DNA from: CAWCTB01 sp963798275
Lineage (GTDB): Bacteria; Acidobacteriota; Terriglobia; Terriglobales; Acidobacteriaceae
Assembly: GCA_963798275.1 (NCBI GenBank)
Contig: CAWCTB010000039.1
Coordinates: 62,001 to 126,000, forward strand
Direction of reading: 5' to 3'
Length of the DNA: 64,000 nucleotides
Shown here: positions 8,814 through 18,977 of the stretch, in pieces
Layout of the letters: each line of letters begins with the position of its first letter
How positions within the stretch are numbered: the stretch's first letter is position 1
The notes under the pieces: model-generated
Seen by the model: only the letters and a program-made list of their open reading frames with translations
Told to the model about the DNA's origin: nothing
The model's database searches: none
Translations under genes and position numbers: made by a program

Positions 8814-11640
8814 TCAGAAGGTCGTCGCCACCGTAAACCGGTACGTTTTCCGCGGCTCGCGAATCAGAGTACGACGGCTGGTACGCCGCAACCGCGTTCT
8901 GATACGTGAAATCTCCAGCCGCGCCCGCCGGGAACATTGACCGCGTGATCGGCGTGGGCGAGTTGGCCGTCGTATCCAGCCGCAGCGGGTTATACGCATA
9001 GTAGAACCGGAAGGGTGCGTTGACGATCGGCATCACCACCTGTAATTCCAGCCCGGTTGACATGCGCGGCTGATAGTTCGTTCCTGGTATCGGTATCAGA
9101 TCGCGCGACACCGGAATCGTTACCGCGCCACCACAGGTGTAGTTTGCGTTGAGGTACGGGCATCCGTAGGTTGTAGCCGCCAGCACGTCATACTGCCCGG
9201 AAGCTATCTGCAACTGCGACTCCCGGGAAATGAAGTCCATGCCCGTATCCACGAAGGCCGCCAGCGTGACTGGTCCGGCGATGGGCACCCGGTACTCCAG
9301 GTTGCCGATGAAGCTGGTGTCGCCGCCCGGGAAGATGATTTGGTCCACCGGTATCGTGACCAGGTAGCTGCCCCGCCGCGGGTTGGAAGGATCCAGCGGT
9401 ACGGTGGTGCCGTCCGGGTTCTGCAGTGGTATGGTAATCGCGGTCGGGAAGAACGTCACCGGCGATACCGCGCGAATGTCGAACCCGCGCAGGTCGGTAT
9501 CGCCGCCCATATAGAAACGCTCAAAGGGCGGCGCAACCTGGCCGTTGTAACCGGTGATCCACGAGCCCTGCAATCGGTAGCCAAACGTGTTTCGGCCCTT
9601 ATTGACCGGGATGAACTGCTTGAACTCCACCACCGGCTTGAGGGCGTACACGTTCCCCCCCAGGCCCGAGATATCCGTCGCCACGAAGAAGCTCTTTCCC
9701 GAGTGCGGCCGTTGCGGATTGTCGATCCTGTTGTACGAGAAGTTCGGCACCACCTTGCTGGTGATGATGCCGGTCAGCGAATTAGGCCCCGACAGTCCCC
9801 GGAAGTTGATGCTTTCGAAGTACAGCGTGGAGGCCGCACTGTAGGTCTGCACACTGGTGTCATCCAGCGAGTAGGTTATGCCCACCCGCTTGAACGACCG
9901 CTTGATGGGATAGCTCAACGATGTGGTGAATCCGGTGCTCGTCTGGGTGTAGTTCTGCAGCAGCGCCTGATAGCTGGCCGGAAGCTGGATGACCTGGTTG
10001 TACTGTTGGTTGGTCAGCGCCGCCTGGTTGTAGTTGTAGCTGCGGTGGTACACCGTCCAGCCAAATTGCAGGGGTTTGTCCATCAGGTATGGCTGGGTAA
10101 AGGCCAGGGTTTCATTGCGCTCGTATTGTCCAATCTGGAATTCCAGGGTGAGCGACTCCCCTTTGCCGAACAGATTGTTAGTGGTGTAATTCAGCCCGAT
10201 GAATCCGCCGGCTAATCCGCTCACCCCGCCCGTCAGTCCAATGCTGTTCTTGCCCTTTTCCTTCACCTTCAGAATGATGTCCACCGTCGAGTCCTGAACG
10301 TTCTGCCGGATTTCCGAATCCTGTTCCGGCTTGAGCGGCTCGAAGTACTGCAACTGGTTCAGGCGCAGCAAACTGAGCTCCCACAGATTGCCGTTGTAAA
10401 CCTGTCCCTCCTCCAGCGCCAGTTCCCGCCGGATGACCTTGTCGCGCGTCGTGGTGTTGCCCTGGAATTCGATGCGCCGCACGAAGAACTGCTTGCCTTC
10501 GTCCAGATCGATCTGGAGCGAAATCACCTTTTTGTCGTCGTCCGGCACGGTGTTGGGGACCGGCGTGAAATTGATATAGCCCAGCGCCGCATAGGCTTTT
10601 CGCAGGTTGTCCAGGCCTTTGCGGATGGCCTCGGAATCGAAAATATCGCCATCCTTGATCTTGAACAGTCCGCGCAGCGCGGCCGTATCCTTCACCGCCT
10701 TGTTGCCCGTGAAAGTGATTTCCTTCAGGCGGTAGCGGGCGCCCTCTTCCACCGGCATGGTGATATCGACCGCTTTGCCGGGAGAACTCTTGAACGGAAA
10801 ATACCACTTGAAGCCGCTGGTATCGTGAATCTGCGTCTTCGGATCGGCAACCAGCGCCTTGAAGTAGCCTTTGGTTTGGTAGTAGTAGCGGACCCGTTCG
10901 GCGTCCTCATTCAGCTTGGTGGAATCGTAGGTTCGCGGGAACAGGCTTTCCAGGAAGATCGAGTGCGGGATGCCGATCGGCTTCAGGTTCTTCATCGCCG
11001 ATTGCAGCTCCCGCGACTTGATGTTCTTGTTGCCCTCGAAGGTTATCTTGCCGACCTTCACCTTCGGCCCTTCCTTGACCACGAAGGTCAGCGCCACGGC
11101 TGCCGGCGGGATGGGGCGCACCTCCGATTGCACCGTGGCGAACTGGTGGCCATGCGCCGCCAGCAGTTCCTTGATCACCACCTCGGCCTTCTTCACCTTG
11201 GTCGGGTCGTACTGGCTCTCCTGGGTCAGCCCAACCTTGCGCTCCTTGAACTTGTCGAGCACGTCGCTCTGCGATACCGCGCTGAGACCGACATACTTGA
11301 TCTCGCGAATGGTTGGCTTTTCCTTCACATACACGTGAATCCGCCACCCCTTGGGGGACGCTTCCCGCTCGATGCGAAGATCGTCGAAGTAGCCGGTGTT
11401 CCACAGGGAGTTGAAATCGCGTTCCAGTTGCTGCTGGTCGTACACGTCTCCGGCATGGGTAAACATGCGGGCGCGGATGGTGTCCGCCGGGATCCGGCGG
11501 TTTCCATGAATCTCGATTTCCTCGATGACGCCTTGCTGCGCCCAGGCGCACATCCCAAACAAAAGTAAAAGTGCGAGGAGAGAACCTAGCGCCGTGGCAC
11601 AGTGACGCACCCTGCGGACAAACCGAGCCGCAGGACTCAC
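8814..11640 (-). CDS. bamA: BamA outer-membrane assembly protein, with a frameshift near its C-terminus
   Basis: The protein begins at GTG 11640 with a signal peptide ending near CAWAQ, then five POTRA domains (for example VIEEIEIHGNRRIPADTI, VGKITFEGNKNIKS, VRRIEFQGNTTTRDKV) and a 16-strand barrel with the RGF motif in GGDTDLRGFDIRAVSP. It inserts barrel proteins in the outer membrane. In the main frame translation runs on to 8719 with an unnatural tail. In another frame, after about 8866, the sequence gives REPRKTYRFTVATTF then stop at 8814, which is a proper BamA last strand ending in Phe. A single-base indel is therefore inferred. About 940 residues when repaired. Confidence 0.95.
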
Positions 11641-11765
11641 CTGAAGATGGCAAAGAATGGGGACGACCTCAAATCACTGGTTTCAAATGAAAGCGTAATT
11701 ATACGGTACGGATGCTGTCCCTCAAAAAACCAGCACCCACCACGGAACCAGCCGCGATGGCAAAC

Positions 11766-13875
11766 CTAACCCCCACTGGCACCGGAAGTTGCGGGCACAC
11801 GCTCCACCTCCACCAGGGTCGAGTAGAACGTAGCGCCACCACCCAGGTCGGCCAGCCTCGCCGAGGTCAGCACGTTGATGTTCACCCCACCCTCCGCCAG
11901 CTTCGCCCAGCCCAGTTTCGCGGCCACCACGCCCCCGGCCACCCCTCCGTCCACCCGGGCGCGCAGCCGGATCTCGCCCCGGTCGTTGTACACCCGCACC
12001 AGGTCCCCGTCCGCAATCCCTCGCGCTCCAGCGTCGCTGTGGTTCATCTCCAGCTCGTTCTGTCGTTCCATTTTCTGCAGGACCGGCAGATTCACGAAGG
12101 TCGAATTCAGAAAGTTGTCCCCCTTGCGCGCCAGCAGTTCGAGCGGGTATTTCTTTGCAGGCTCGCTGTGTCGCGACTCCTCCGGCGGTACGAACTCGGC
12201 TACCGGATCCATCCCCTGGGCGATCAGTTCCGCATCGTAAAGCCGGGCTTTGCCGTTGGGCGTCGCGAATCCATTCGCAAACGGCAGCCAGGGAGCCTCC
12301 CCATTTCCGGGATTCAGGTTCAGGCGAATCTGCGCCTCCGACTCCAGCCGCTCCCGCGTGATCCCTTCCAGTTGCGGCACGCCGGACGACAGCGCGCCCT
12401 CGATCATGGCGTCCACCGGCTCACGGAAGCAGTCGTCCTCGAATCCCATGTGCAGCGCCAGCTCGCGGAAAAACTCCACGTTCGACTTGCATTCCCCCAG
12501 CGGCTCCATCGCCTGTTGCGACACCTGCAGGTACAGGTGCCCGTACGACTTCAACAGGTCCTTGTGCTCGAAGAACGTAGTCGCCGGCAGTACCAGATCT
12601 GCATAATCCGTGGTGTCGGTAAGGAACTGCTCGTGGACCACGGTGAACAGGTCCTCGCGCTTGAGTCCGCGCACCACCAGGTTGTGCTCCGGACACACCG
12701 CCGCCGGGTTCGAGTTGTACACCAGCAGCGCCTGGATCGGCGGATCGTTCAACTCGGTCAGGGCCTGCCCCAACTGCACCATGTTCACGGTTCGCGCCAT
12801 CCGGCCCAGCGGGCTCTTCAGCATCAGGTCGGGACGCGTGAGGGCTGCCTCGTTGAGCTGGTACGCCCCGCTCAGCGAAAGCTGCAGTCCACCGCCAACT
12901 TCCTTCCACGATCCTGTGATGACCGGCAGCATGCACACCGCGCGCACCGCAGCGCCGCCATTCTGCGAGCGCTGTATGCCATAGTTCAATCGAATCGCCG
13001 CCGGACGCGACGTCGCATATTCCCGGGCCAGCCGCTCGATGTCCTCTTGCGCGATACCCGTCCACTGCGACACTCGCTGCGGCGTGTACTGCGGCAGGCG
13101 CTTTTCCAGCTCGTCGAAACCATCCGCGTATTTCGCAAGGTAATCGCGGTCGTGCAAACCATCGCGCACCATGATGTGCATCAGGCCCGAGCGCCAGCGC
13201 AACATCGGTTCCCGGATTGATGGGAATGTGCCAGTCGGCAACCCTTGCGGTTCGCGTGCGGTAGGGATCGATCACTACCAGCTTGGCGCCGTTGCGCCGC
13301 GCCTCTTCGACAAACGGCCAAAGGTGGACGTTGTTACCGTGAATGTTGGCGCCCCACGCGATGATGTACTTCGAGTGGCGAAACTGCTCCGGCTCGGTGC
13401 CGACCTTTTTTCCGTAGATAGAGACGATCGCGTCGCCGCCGGTGGTGGCGCAGATGCTGCGATGCAGTTGCGAGGCTCCCAGCCGGTGGAAGAAGCGCAT
13501 GTCCATGGAGGCGCCGTTCAACACCCCCAGGTTACCGCCGTACGAATAGGGAAGAACTGCCTCCGGACCGTACCGGGCACTGACCGCCTTTAACCTGGAG
13601 ACGATCTCCCGGTAGGCTTCGTCCCACGCAATGCGCTGGAAGCAGCCATCCCCGTGCGTCCCTTTGGGAGCGACACGGCGCATCGGATACAGCACGCGGT
13701 CGGGGGAATAGACACGGTCAAGATATTTCGCAACTTTTGCGCACAGGAACCCGCGCGTGACGGGATGCGCGGGATCGCCCTGGATCTTGGTGGCGCGCCC
13801 ATTCTCAATGCTGATCAGCACCCCGCAGGCATCGGGGCAGTCGTGCGGACACACGGCATGGACCACATTCTTCAT
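11766..13875 (-). pseudogene. Molybdopterin-dependent oxidoreductase, frameshifted
   Basis: The N-terminal frame (from ATG 13875) has the 4Fe-4S cluster motif CPHDCPDACG ... GFLCAK and the Mo-bisMGD domain (STGGDAI-like CATTGGDAI, WGANIHGNN, VVIDPYRTRTA). It reads INPGTDVALALG and then goes out of frame; the rest, from LMHIMVRDGLHDRDYLAKY to the C-terminal molydopterin dinucleotide-binding domain, is in a second frame that ends at 11766. Removing one base near 13187 (within ggg-cc) restores a single protein of about 702 residues. The family includes formate dehydrogenase-like and thiosulfate/polysulfide reductase-like enzymes; no Tat signal and no partner subunits are seen, so substrate and location are open. 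Probably a sequencing indel. Confidence 0.88.
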
Positions 13876-14111
13876 CGCGGAAAACCAGCTCTGCGATTAT
13901 CCCATGGGCCGCCCCAAAAAACGCTGGACCGCCCCGCGCAACCCCGCACCAGCAAAGCTTTTCGTGGCATTTGGGACGAACCGCCTGAACCCGGGGGCGA
14001 GGCGCACCCTCGCCGGTTGACCAATTCGCTTCCCGGTTGATTTCTGCTGTCCCTTGGTTCATCATTCCAACACCCACTTCGCCGAGCCGGCCATCCGAAG
14101 CGGAGAGCATT

Positions 14112-14621
14112 ATGATGCGGAAATTACTCGCTGTCCTGGTCCTGGTCGTCGTCGGGCTGTCTCTGCCCGGCCAGGCAAAAATGCGCGGGCCTTCCACCCC
14201 CGAAGAGCGTTCTCGCGCCCTCGGCTATATCCAGAGTCTCGAACAGAACCCGCTCAGCCACGATAGTCTCGACAAACGCTTGTGGCTCACCCAATGGATT
14301 GTCGAGGTACCCGATTTCACCGTACACATTTCCTACAAGGTGCTCGACTCGCTGGACAAAGTGAACGACACCTATTCCAACCAGTTGCGCATGCAGGCTG
14401 TCTATTCGCAGGCGGCGTACATCTTGCAGCACCCGGAGGTGAAGAACGAGGTTCGGCTGAAGGCCGCCGGCTTGTCCGGCACCCTGCGCGCCTACCAGTC
14501 GATCCAGCGTTTCGATCCGACTGCCAGGTATCCCCTGCTCGACAACCTGCTCTCCCTGCAGAAACAGGGAAAGCTGGAACAGTACGTCCAAAAGCACATG
14601 GACAAGCCGTGCGATAACTAA
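14112..14621 (+). CDS. Hypothetical secreted protein
   Basis: Two adjacent ATG codons at 14112 and 14115 follow a ggagag ribosome binding site. The product of about 169 residues has a signal peptide (RKLLAVLVLVVVGLSLPGQA). The mature part is helical and has no domain I recognise; LWLTQWIVEVPDFTVHISYKV is the most distinctive segment. It is probably periplasmic. Neighbours do not suggest a function. Confidence 0.75.
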   Translation: MMRKLLAVLVLVVVGLSLPGQAKMRGPSTPEERSRALGYIQSLEQNPLSHDSLDKRLWLTQWIVEVPDFTVHISYKVLDSLDKVNDTYSNQLRMQAVYSQAAYILQHPEVKNEVRLKAAGLSGTLRAYQSIQRFDPTARYPLLDNLLSLQKQGKLEQYVQKHMDKPCDN

Positions 14622-14653
14622 GGAATCTCTGATTAAGCCCAATCTTTTGAAGG

Positions 14654-14708
14654 GGACGGCCTTCAGGCCGTCCGTAAAGGCCGCAAAATGAACGCGGCTT
14701 TAGCCGCG
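14654..14708. repeat. Two palindromes of the C-TTYA-G hairpin family
   Basis: 14654 to 14673 is a perfect hairpin (ggacggcc, loop ttca, ggccgtcc), preceded by cttttgaagg. 14693 to 14708 is a second (cgcggc, loop ttta, gccgcg). Both match the dispersed family described in the findings. Confidence 0.8.
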
Positions 14709-14833
14709 GAGGGGACCGTCCATTGACTTAATCAGACCTTCCCTAAATCAGGCTTAAGATCTTCGGCCCTGGGCGCGCCTGACGCGCCCTTTGCTTTTGT
14801 GCGATGCTAGGGCGACTTGCGGAGGGCAACCCC

Positions 14834-15403
14834 ATGCCATACGAAATCGTCGCCATCCCGGACGCCGCTGTGCCCCGCGCCACCGATCCCTCGTTCCAGC
14901 ACCTGCTCGACACCTACGCCAGCGAAACCAACAAGGTCATCTCCGTCTGGCGTTGCTTCTCGCCGGAAGATCTCGCCTTTCAGCCTCACCCGAAGTCTTC
15001 GACCGTGCTGGACATCCTGAAGCACCAACTGCTCTCCGAGCGCCGCTTCTTCGCCGAGTTCGTCGGCACCCCCGAACCGCCCCCGGCAGAGATCTTGCCA
15101 TCGGCCCCCGATCTCGACGCCTACGTGAGTCGCATGGAAGCGCTGGCCCGCCCACGCCTGGCATTCTTTGCCGGGCAGACCGCGGACTGGTGGATGGATG
15201 ACGTCCCGTTCTTTGGCCTGACGCGTCAGCGCATCTGGGTGTTCTGGCGTCGCGTGCTGCACACCTGCCACCATCGCACCCAACTGACCATTTATTTGCG
15301 CTTGCTCGCCAAGCCCGTGCCGTCGGTGTACGGTCCAACCGCCGACGAAACCTGGCAGGGCGCAGACCCTACCAATTCCGTCGAAGCCGCCGGGCGAAAG
15401 TAA
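14834..15403 (+). CDS. DinB-superfamily protein
   Basis: The 189-residue product starts at ATG 14834 behind a ggaggg site. It is a four-helix DinB-like protein with putative metal ligands in LDILKHQLLSERRFF and LHTCHHRTQLTIYLRLL. DinB proteins are metal-dependent enzymes or thiol transferases of mostly unknown function, often stress-linked and expanded in Acidobacteriota. A second DinB paralogue lies at 39961. Confidence 0.85.
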   Translation: MPYEIVAIPDAAVPRATDPSFQHLLDTYASETNKVISVWRCFSPEDLAFQPHPKSSTVLDILKHQLLSERRFFAEFVGTPEPPPAEILPSAPDLDAYVSRMEALARPRLAFFAGQTADWWMDDVPFFGLTRQRIWVFWRRVLHTCHHRTQLTIYLRLLAKPVPSVYGPTADETWQGADPTNSVEAAGRK

Positions 15404-15462
15404 CCTTCAGCTTGCCCGACATCACACCTGTTCCGGGTTGACCGCTTACGCTGTTTTGAAAG

Positions 15463-15482
15463 GGCACACCTTCAGGTGTGCC
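15463..15482. repeat. Palindrome of the C-TTYA-G hairpin family
   Basis: Perfect hairpin ggcacacc, loop ttca, ggtgtgcc, preceded directly by gttttgaaag. It stands 60 bases after the DinB stop codon. Confidence 0.8.
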
Positions 15483-15605
15483 GTATCGCTGCCTGTTTTT
15501 GCAGTTCCGAAGGGCTTCAGCGAGGAATCTGCTGTGACTTCACTTCCTGCGAATTTTCCCGCAGCCTCGTCCGCTGAGGTCAGGAATGGCACGCCTACAC
15601 CAGCC

Positions 15606-16127
15606 TCACCGCACCTTGGCGTACAACACCTGGTCCAGCACCACGCCGTTCTTGATGGCGCTACGCCGCAACACCCCCTCGCGTTCGAACCCGGCCTTTT
15701 CCAGCACCCGCATAGACGCAGTGTTATACGCGAACGCCAGCGCGAAGATGCGCGTGAGTTGGTATTGTTCGAACGCCCACTCCGACGAGGCCTGCACCAC
15801 CCGCGTCGCCAACCCTCTTGCCCAATAGGTCTCGCTCAGCCAGTAACCCATCTCTGCGCTGATGCGCCCAATGTCCACCCCGATCTGGAATCCCACCCCG
15901 CCCACCGCCTCGCCGCCATACTCGATGGCGAAATTGCGTTCCGGCTCCTGCTCGCGCACAAACTCCAGATACTCGATTCCGTCACGCCGCGTATAGGGGT
16001 GGGGAAACTGGTCGCGCAGATTGGCCGCAATCTTCGGATTGTTCGCGTGCCGTACCAGCGCAGCCAGATCAGCCTTGCGCCAGGAACGCACCGCGAGATC
16101 GCCCAGGTCAAGCAACATGCGCTCCAT
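15606..16127 (-). CDS. GNAT-family N-acetyltransferase, RimJ/RimL type
   Basis: The 173-residue protein matches Acetyltransf_3: WRKADLAALVRHANNPKIAANLRD at the N-terminus, GYWLSETYWARGLATRVVQ with the acetyl-CoA loop near residues 95 to 115, and NTASMRVLEKAGFEREGVLR at the C-terminus. Such enzymes acetylate ribosomal protein N-termini, other proteins or small amines; the substrate is unknown. Start at ATG 16127 is assumed from the length. Confidence 0.9.
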   Translation of the reverse strand: MERMLLDLGDLAVRSWRKADLAALVRHANNPKIAANLRDQFPHPYTRRDGIEYLEFVREQEPERNFAIEYGGEAVGGVGFQIGVDIGRISAEMGYWLSETYWARGLATRVVQASSEWAFEQYQLTRIFALAFAYNTASMRVLEKAGFEREGVLRRSAIKNGVVLDQVLYAKVR

Positions 16128-16214
16128 GTTGCGGCAAGCCCGACGCTCCTTGCAAGGTCAGTCGCGCAAAAGGGAAAGGATGATGCGCGCCTTCAGCTGG
16201 TAACATGTCCCGCC

Positions 16215-16244
16215 AAAACGAAAGGAGCGCCACGTGCGCTCCTT
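16215..16244 (-). terminator. Intrinsic terminator downstream of frr
   Basis: A 9-bp inverted repeat (aaggagcgc / gcgctcctt, loop cacgt) at 16222 to 16244 is followed on the minus strand by a T-rich run including TTTT at 16215 to 16218. It lies 28 bases past the frr stop codon. Confidence 0.75.
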
Positions 16245-16271
16245 CAATTGGCCGAAACTGGGAACACCCCA

Positions 16272-16859
16272 TTACACCGCCATCACTTCCTTCTCTTTGC
16301 CCTTGGCCATCTCTTCCATCTTCTTGATCTCGTCATCCGTAAGCTTCTGCATCTGATCCAGTGCGCCGCGCTCCTCGTCCTCGGTAATCTTCTTGTCCTT
16401 CATCGCCTTCTTGATCAGCTCGTTGCCGTCCCGACGGATGTTGCGCACCGCCGTGCGGTGTTCTTCCAGCACCTTGTGCAGGTGCTTCACCATCTCCTTG
16501 CGGCGCTCTTCCGTCAGCGCGGGTACCGGCACCCGCACCAGCTTGCCATCGTTCATGGGATTCAACCCCAGATCAGCGCTGCGGATCGCCTTCTCGATCG
16601 CGCCGATCTGGCTCACGTCCCAGGGCTGCACCGTGATCAACTGCGGCTCCGGCGCGCTCACGTTGGCCAGTTGGTTCAGCGGCATCTGCGACCCATACGC
16701 TTCCACCGTCACCCCATCGAGCATGTGCACCGAGGCGCGCCCGGTGCGCTGCGAGGTCATTTCCTTGCGGAAGTCCTCCACCGCCTTCTCCATTCGCGTC
16801 TTCAGTTGTCCGAAGCTGTCTTTCAGCGCGGGAATCGCCGCCATCGAAACTTGTGCCAT
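16272..16859 (-). CDS. frr: Ribosome recycling factor
   Basis: The protein has 195 residues, slightly longer than the usual 185. It has the conserved TSQRTGRASVHMLDGVTVEAYGS, LNQLANVSAPEPQLITVQPWD, INPMNDGK-like LNPMNDGKLVRVPVPALTEERRKEMVK and RNIRRDGNELIKK segments of both RRF domains. It splits post-termination ribosomes with EF-G. ATG 16844 (MAAIPALKD) is an alternative start. The gene stands alone here, without pyrH or tsf. Confidence 0.97.
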   Translation of the reverse strand: MAQVSMAAIPALKDSFGQLKTRMEKAVEDFRKEMTSQRTGRASVHMLDGVTVEAYGSQMPLNQLANVSAPEPQLITVQPWDVSQIGAIEKAIRSADLGLNPMNDGKLVRVPVPALTEERRKEMVKHLHKVLEEHRTAVRNIRRDGNELIKKAMKDKKITEDEERGALDQMQKLTDDEIKKMEEMAKGKEKEVMAV

Positions 16860-16981
16860 ATATGCTCCACCGGATGACCATGAGGATGATGTCGCAAACG
16901 CTCGATTATAAACCTACCTACGCGCCCCGCACGACAAGCCGCGCTGCCCGCCGTTTGCGCCCCGTCATCGTGACCGCCTGA

Positions 16982-18715
16982 CTACTCCTGATGCGACGGC
17001 TGTGGCGCAATCTTCTCCGCCGTCACGAACCGCGGCTCGATGTCCACCGGGATGTCGCCCAATTTATCCAGCGCGGCCTGGAACTCCGGACGCACCACGC
17101 CCAGCGTGTCCAGCATCCTCTTGGCGCCGTCGTAGTTGCCTTCGGCTTCCACCGTCAGCAGATCGTGCGTCAGGTCGCGCACCGCGTCCTTAATCTTCGC
17201 GTAGTCCACGGCAAACGTCCCATCCTTGCGCACCACGAAGCCGCCCTTGTCCATCAGGTAGTTCACCTGCATCGCCATGCCTTTGCCATGCGCCTCGTGC
17301 AAGCCGAAGCGCAGCGAGCGGAACGCCGATGCCAGATACGTGGTATAAAGCTGCTTCTCCGACCTGGCGGTCGGCTCCAGGATTCCCGTCAGCCCCATCG
17401 CCTGGGCGTGGTCGTACATGTATTGCAGCGCGAACAGTCCCGTCGCATCGGCTTTCGCCTCTTCCATCGCGCTGTAGAGTTCCTTCAGCTGCTCGCGGGG
17501 CGTCGTCGGCTTGCCGTCCACCGTAATCTGGTGCGGCCCCAGGCCGTGGCACAACTCGTGGGTCACGATGTGGGTGAAAAACGAATCGAAGTTGACGTCG
17601 GCCTGCTCGTCCTTCGCCAGCACCCGCTTTGCGATGGGAATCAGGGTGCGATCGAACTTGGCCTGTGACATGTTCTTCAGCATCACCCGCTTGCTGCCCT
17701 TTTCCTGGATCACCCGCTCATCGTTGGGCAGGTTGTAGGCGGCGGTCTGCACCCCATGCGCCCCATCGCCCGCGCTCATCACCTCGTTCACCACCCGGAT
17801 GGGCGCCTGCGCCCCAATCTTCGGGTTGCGATACTTCGCATCAATCGGAAGGTTGTCTTCGATCTGCTGCAACCCGCCGGCAAAGGCGCTCAGCTTCGCG
17901 CTCTCCTGGTCATCGCGCAGGTTGACATACGCCTCGTACGACGCCTTGTAGCCGAAAAGTTCGTCGTTGTAGGTCTCGTATGGACCAATCGTGATGTCCA
18001 GCGGCGCGTCCAGGTCCATCCAGGCCACGTCGCTTGCGTAATAGTCGTTCGCCAGGAACGCCTCGGCCCGGGTGCTCAGGAAGCGCTGCAACGTCGCGTT
18101 GTCCGTCAGCGCTGCCGCTTCCTTCAGCAGGTCGGCGCAGCGCGTCAGATTGGCTTTGTACGCTTCGCTGTAGGGAACGATGTTGAACCCGCCCTTGCCA
18201 TCCGCGGTGAGGATGGTGAAGAACCCCTTCGCCTGCTCCTGCTGCTTCTCCGGCAAGCCCTTCACCCAGTTTTCAAACTGCTCTTTGGTCATGGTCTCCG
18301 GATAAAAGTTTGCCCCTGGCAGCTTGTGCTCGGGGACGCCCGGAATAAACGCCGTGTTGCTGTCGAGCTCCGACCACGGACTCTTGTTGATCCAGAAGTA
18401 ATGCAACCTTGCCCGGCCGAGCGGCGAGTGGTCTTGTTGCAGCTTGGTGTACAGCGCGAGATCGCCGCTCCAGTACTGTGTCATGAAGATGTCGTCGATC
18501 ACCCTCGCTGCCTCGATCAGTTTGACCAGCGCTTTCCGGTCGCCGGCCGAGAGTTTCGCCACATCCACATTGAGTTCGGTCGGAGCGAAGCGAGCCGTCA
18601 TCTTCTGCAACTGCGCCAGGTCGGGAGCCTTCGATCCAGGCTCCAGTTGATCGCCGGCCGACGCCAGTACCGAGGCCAGCAGGGTGAGAAGAGCAGTAAG
18701 AATGAGGTATTTCAT
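16982..18715 (-). CDS. Secreted M49-like (dipeptidyl peptidase III-type) zinc peptidase
   Basis: The 577-residue protein has a signal peptide (MKYLILTALLTLLASVLASAG). The zinc site is HELCHG at about residue 386, an HExxH-type version of the M49 HEXXGH motif, and EEAKADATGLF about 35 residues later gives the third ligand, like EECRAD in dipeptidyl peptidase III. Family M49 enzymes release dipeptides from oligopeptides; a Nudix-less Zn-hydrolase annotation is also common for such proteins. Secretion implies action on peptides in the periplasm. GTG at 18718 would add one residue; ATG 18715 follows a ggagga site. Confidence 0.85.
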   Translation of the reverse strand: MKYLILTALLTLLASVLASAGDQLEPGSKAPDLAQLQKMTARFAPTELNVDVAKLSAGDRKALVKLIEAARVIDDIFMTQYWSGDLALYTKLQQDHSPLGRARLHYFWINKSPWSELDSNTAFIPGVPEHKLPGANFYPETMTKEQFENWVKGLPEKQQEQAKGFFTILTADGKGGFNIVPYSEAYKANLTRCADLLKEAAALTDNATLQRFLSTRAEAFLANDYYASDVAWMDLDAPLDITIGPYETYNDELFGYKASYEAYVNLRDDQESAKLSAFAGGLQQIEDNLPIDAKYRNPKIGAQAPIRVVNEVMSAGDGAHGVQTAAYNLPNDERVIQEKGSKRVMLKNMSQAKFDRTLIPIAKRVLAKDEQADVNFDSFFTHIVTHELCHGLGPHQITVDGKPTTPREQLKELYSAMEEAKADATGLFALQYMYDHAQAMGLTGILEPTARSEKQLYTTYLASAFRSLRFGLHEAHGKGMAMQVNYLMDKGGFVVRKDGTFAVDYAKIKDAVRDLTHDLLTVEAEGNYDGAKRMLDTLGVVRPEFQAALDKLGDIPVDIEPRFVTAEKIAPQPSHQE

Positions 18716-18977
18716 CACGAGTCCTCCACGGCACCCACAGGCAAACCGCGACGCCGATCGGCAAACTCGTCATCATAACGCAGCCACCACGAGACTACGG
18801 CAGGAGCAACACTACGGGTAGCGTCCCGCCCCGTCAAAGCGGGATGAAACTCCCGCCTTCCCCGGCAATTCGGGCTTCTATCGTCACCATGCCCTTACAA
18901 TGGAAGGTTGCTGTCAAATATCCAGAACGGCCCGGCGAGCCGGTGAGGCGAATCGTCCAAATACAAGGAGACCCAAC

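Noticed and set aside
11712..13220. 502-codon plus-strand open frame opposite the molybdopterin enzyme
   Set aside because: Antisense shadow of a high-GC gene; no domain, and the minus strand has clear conserved motifs.
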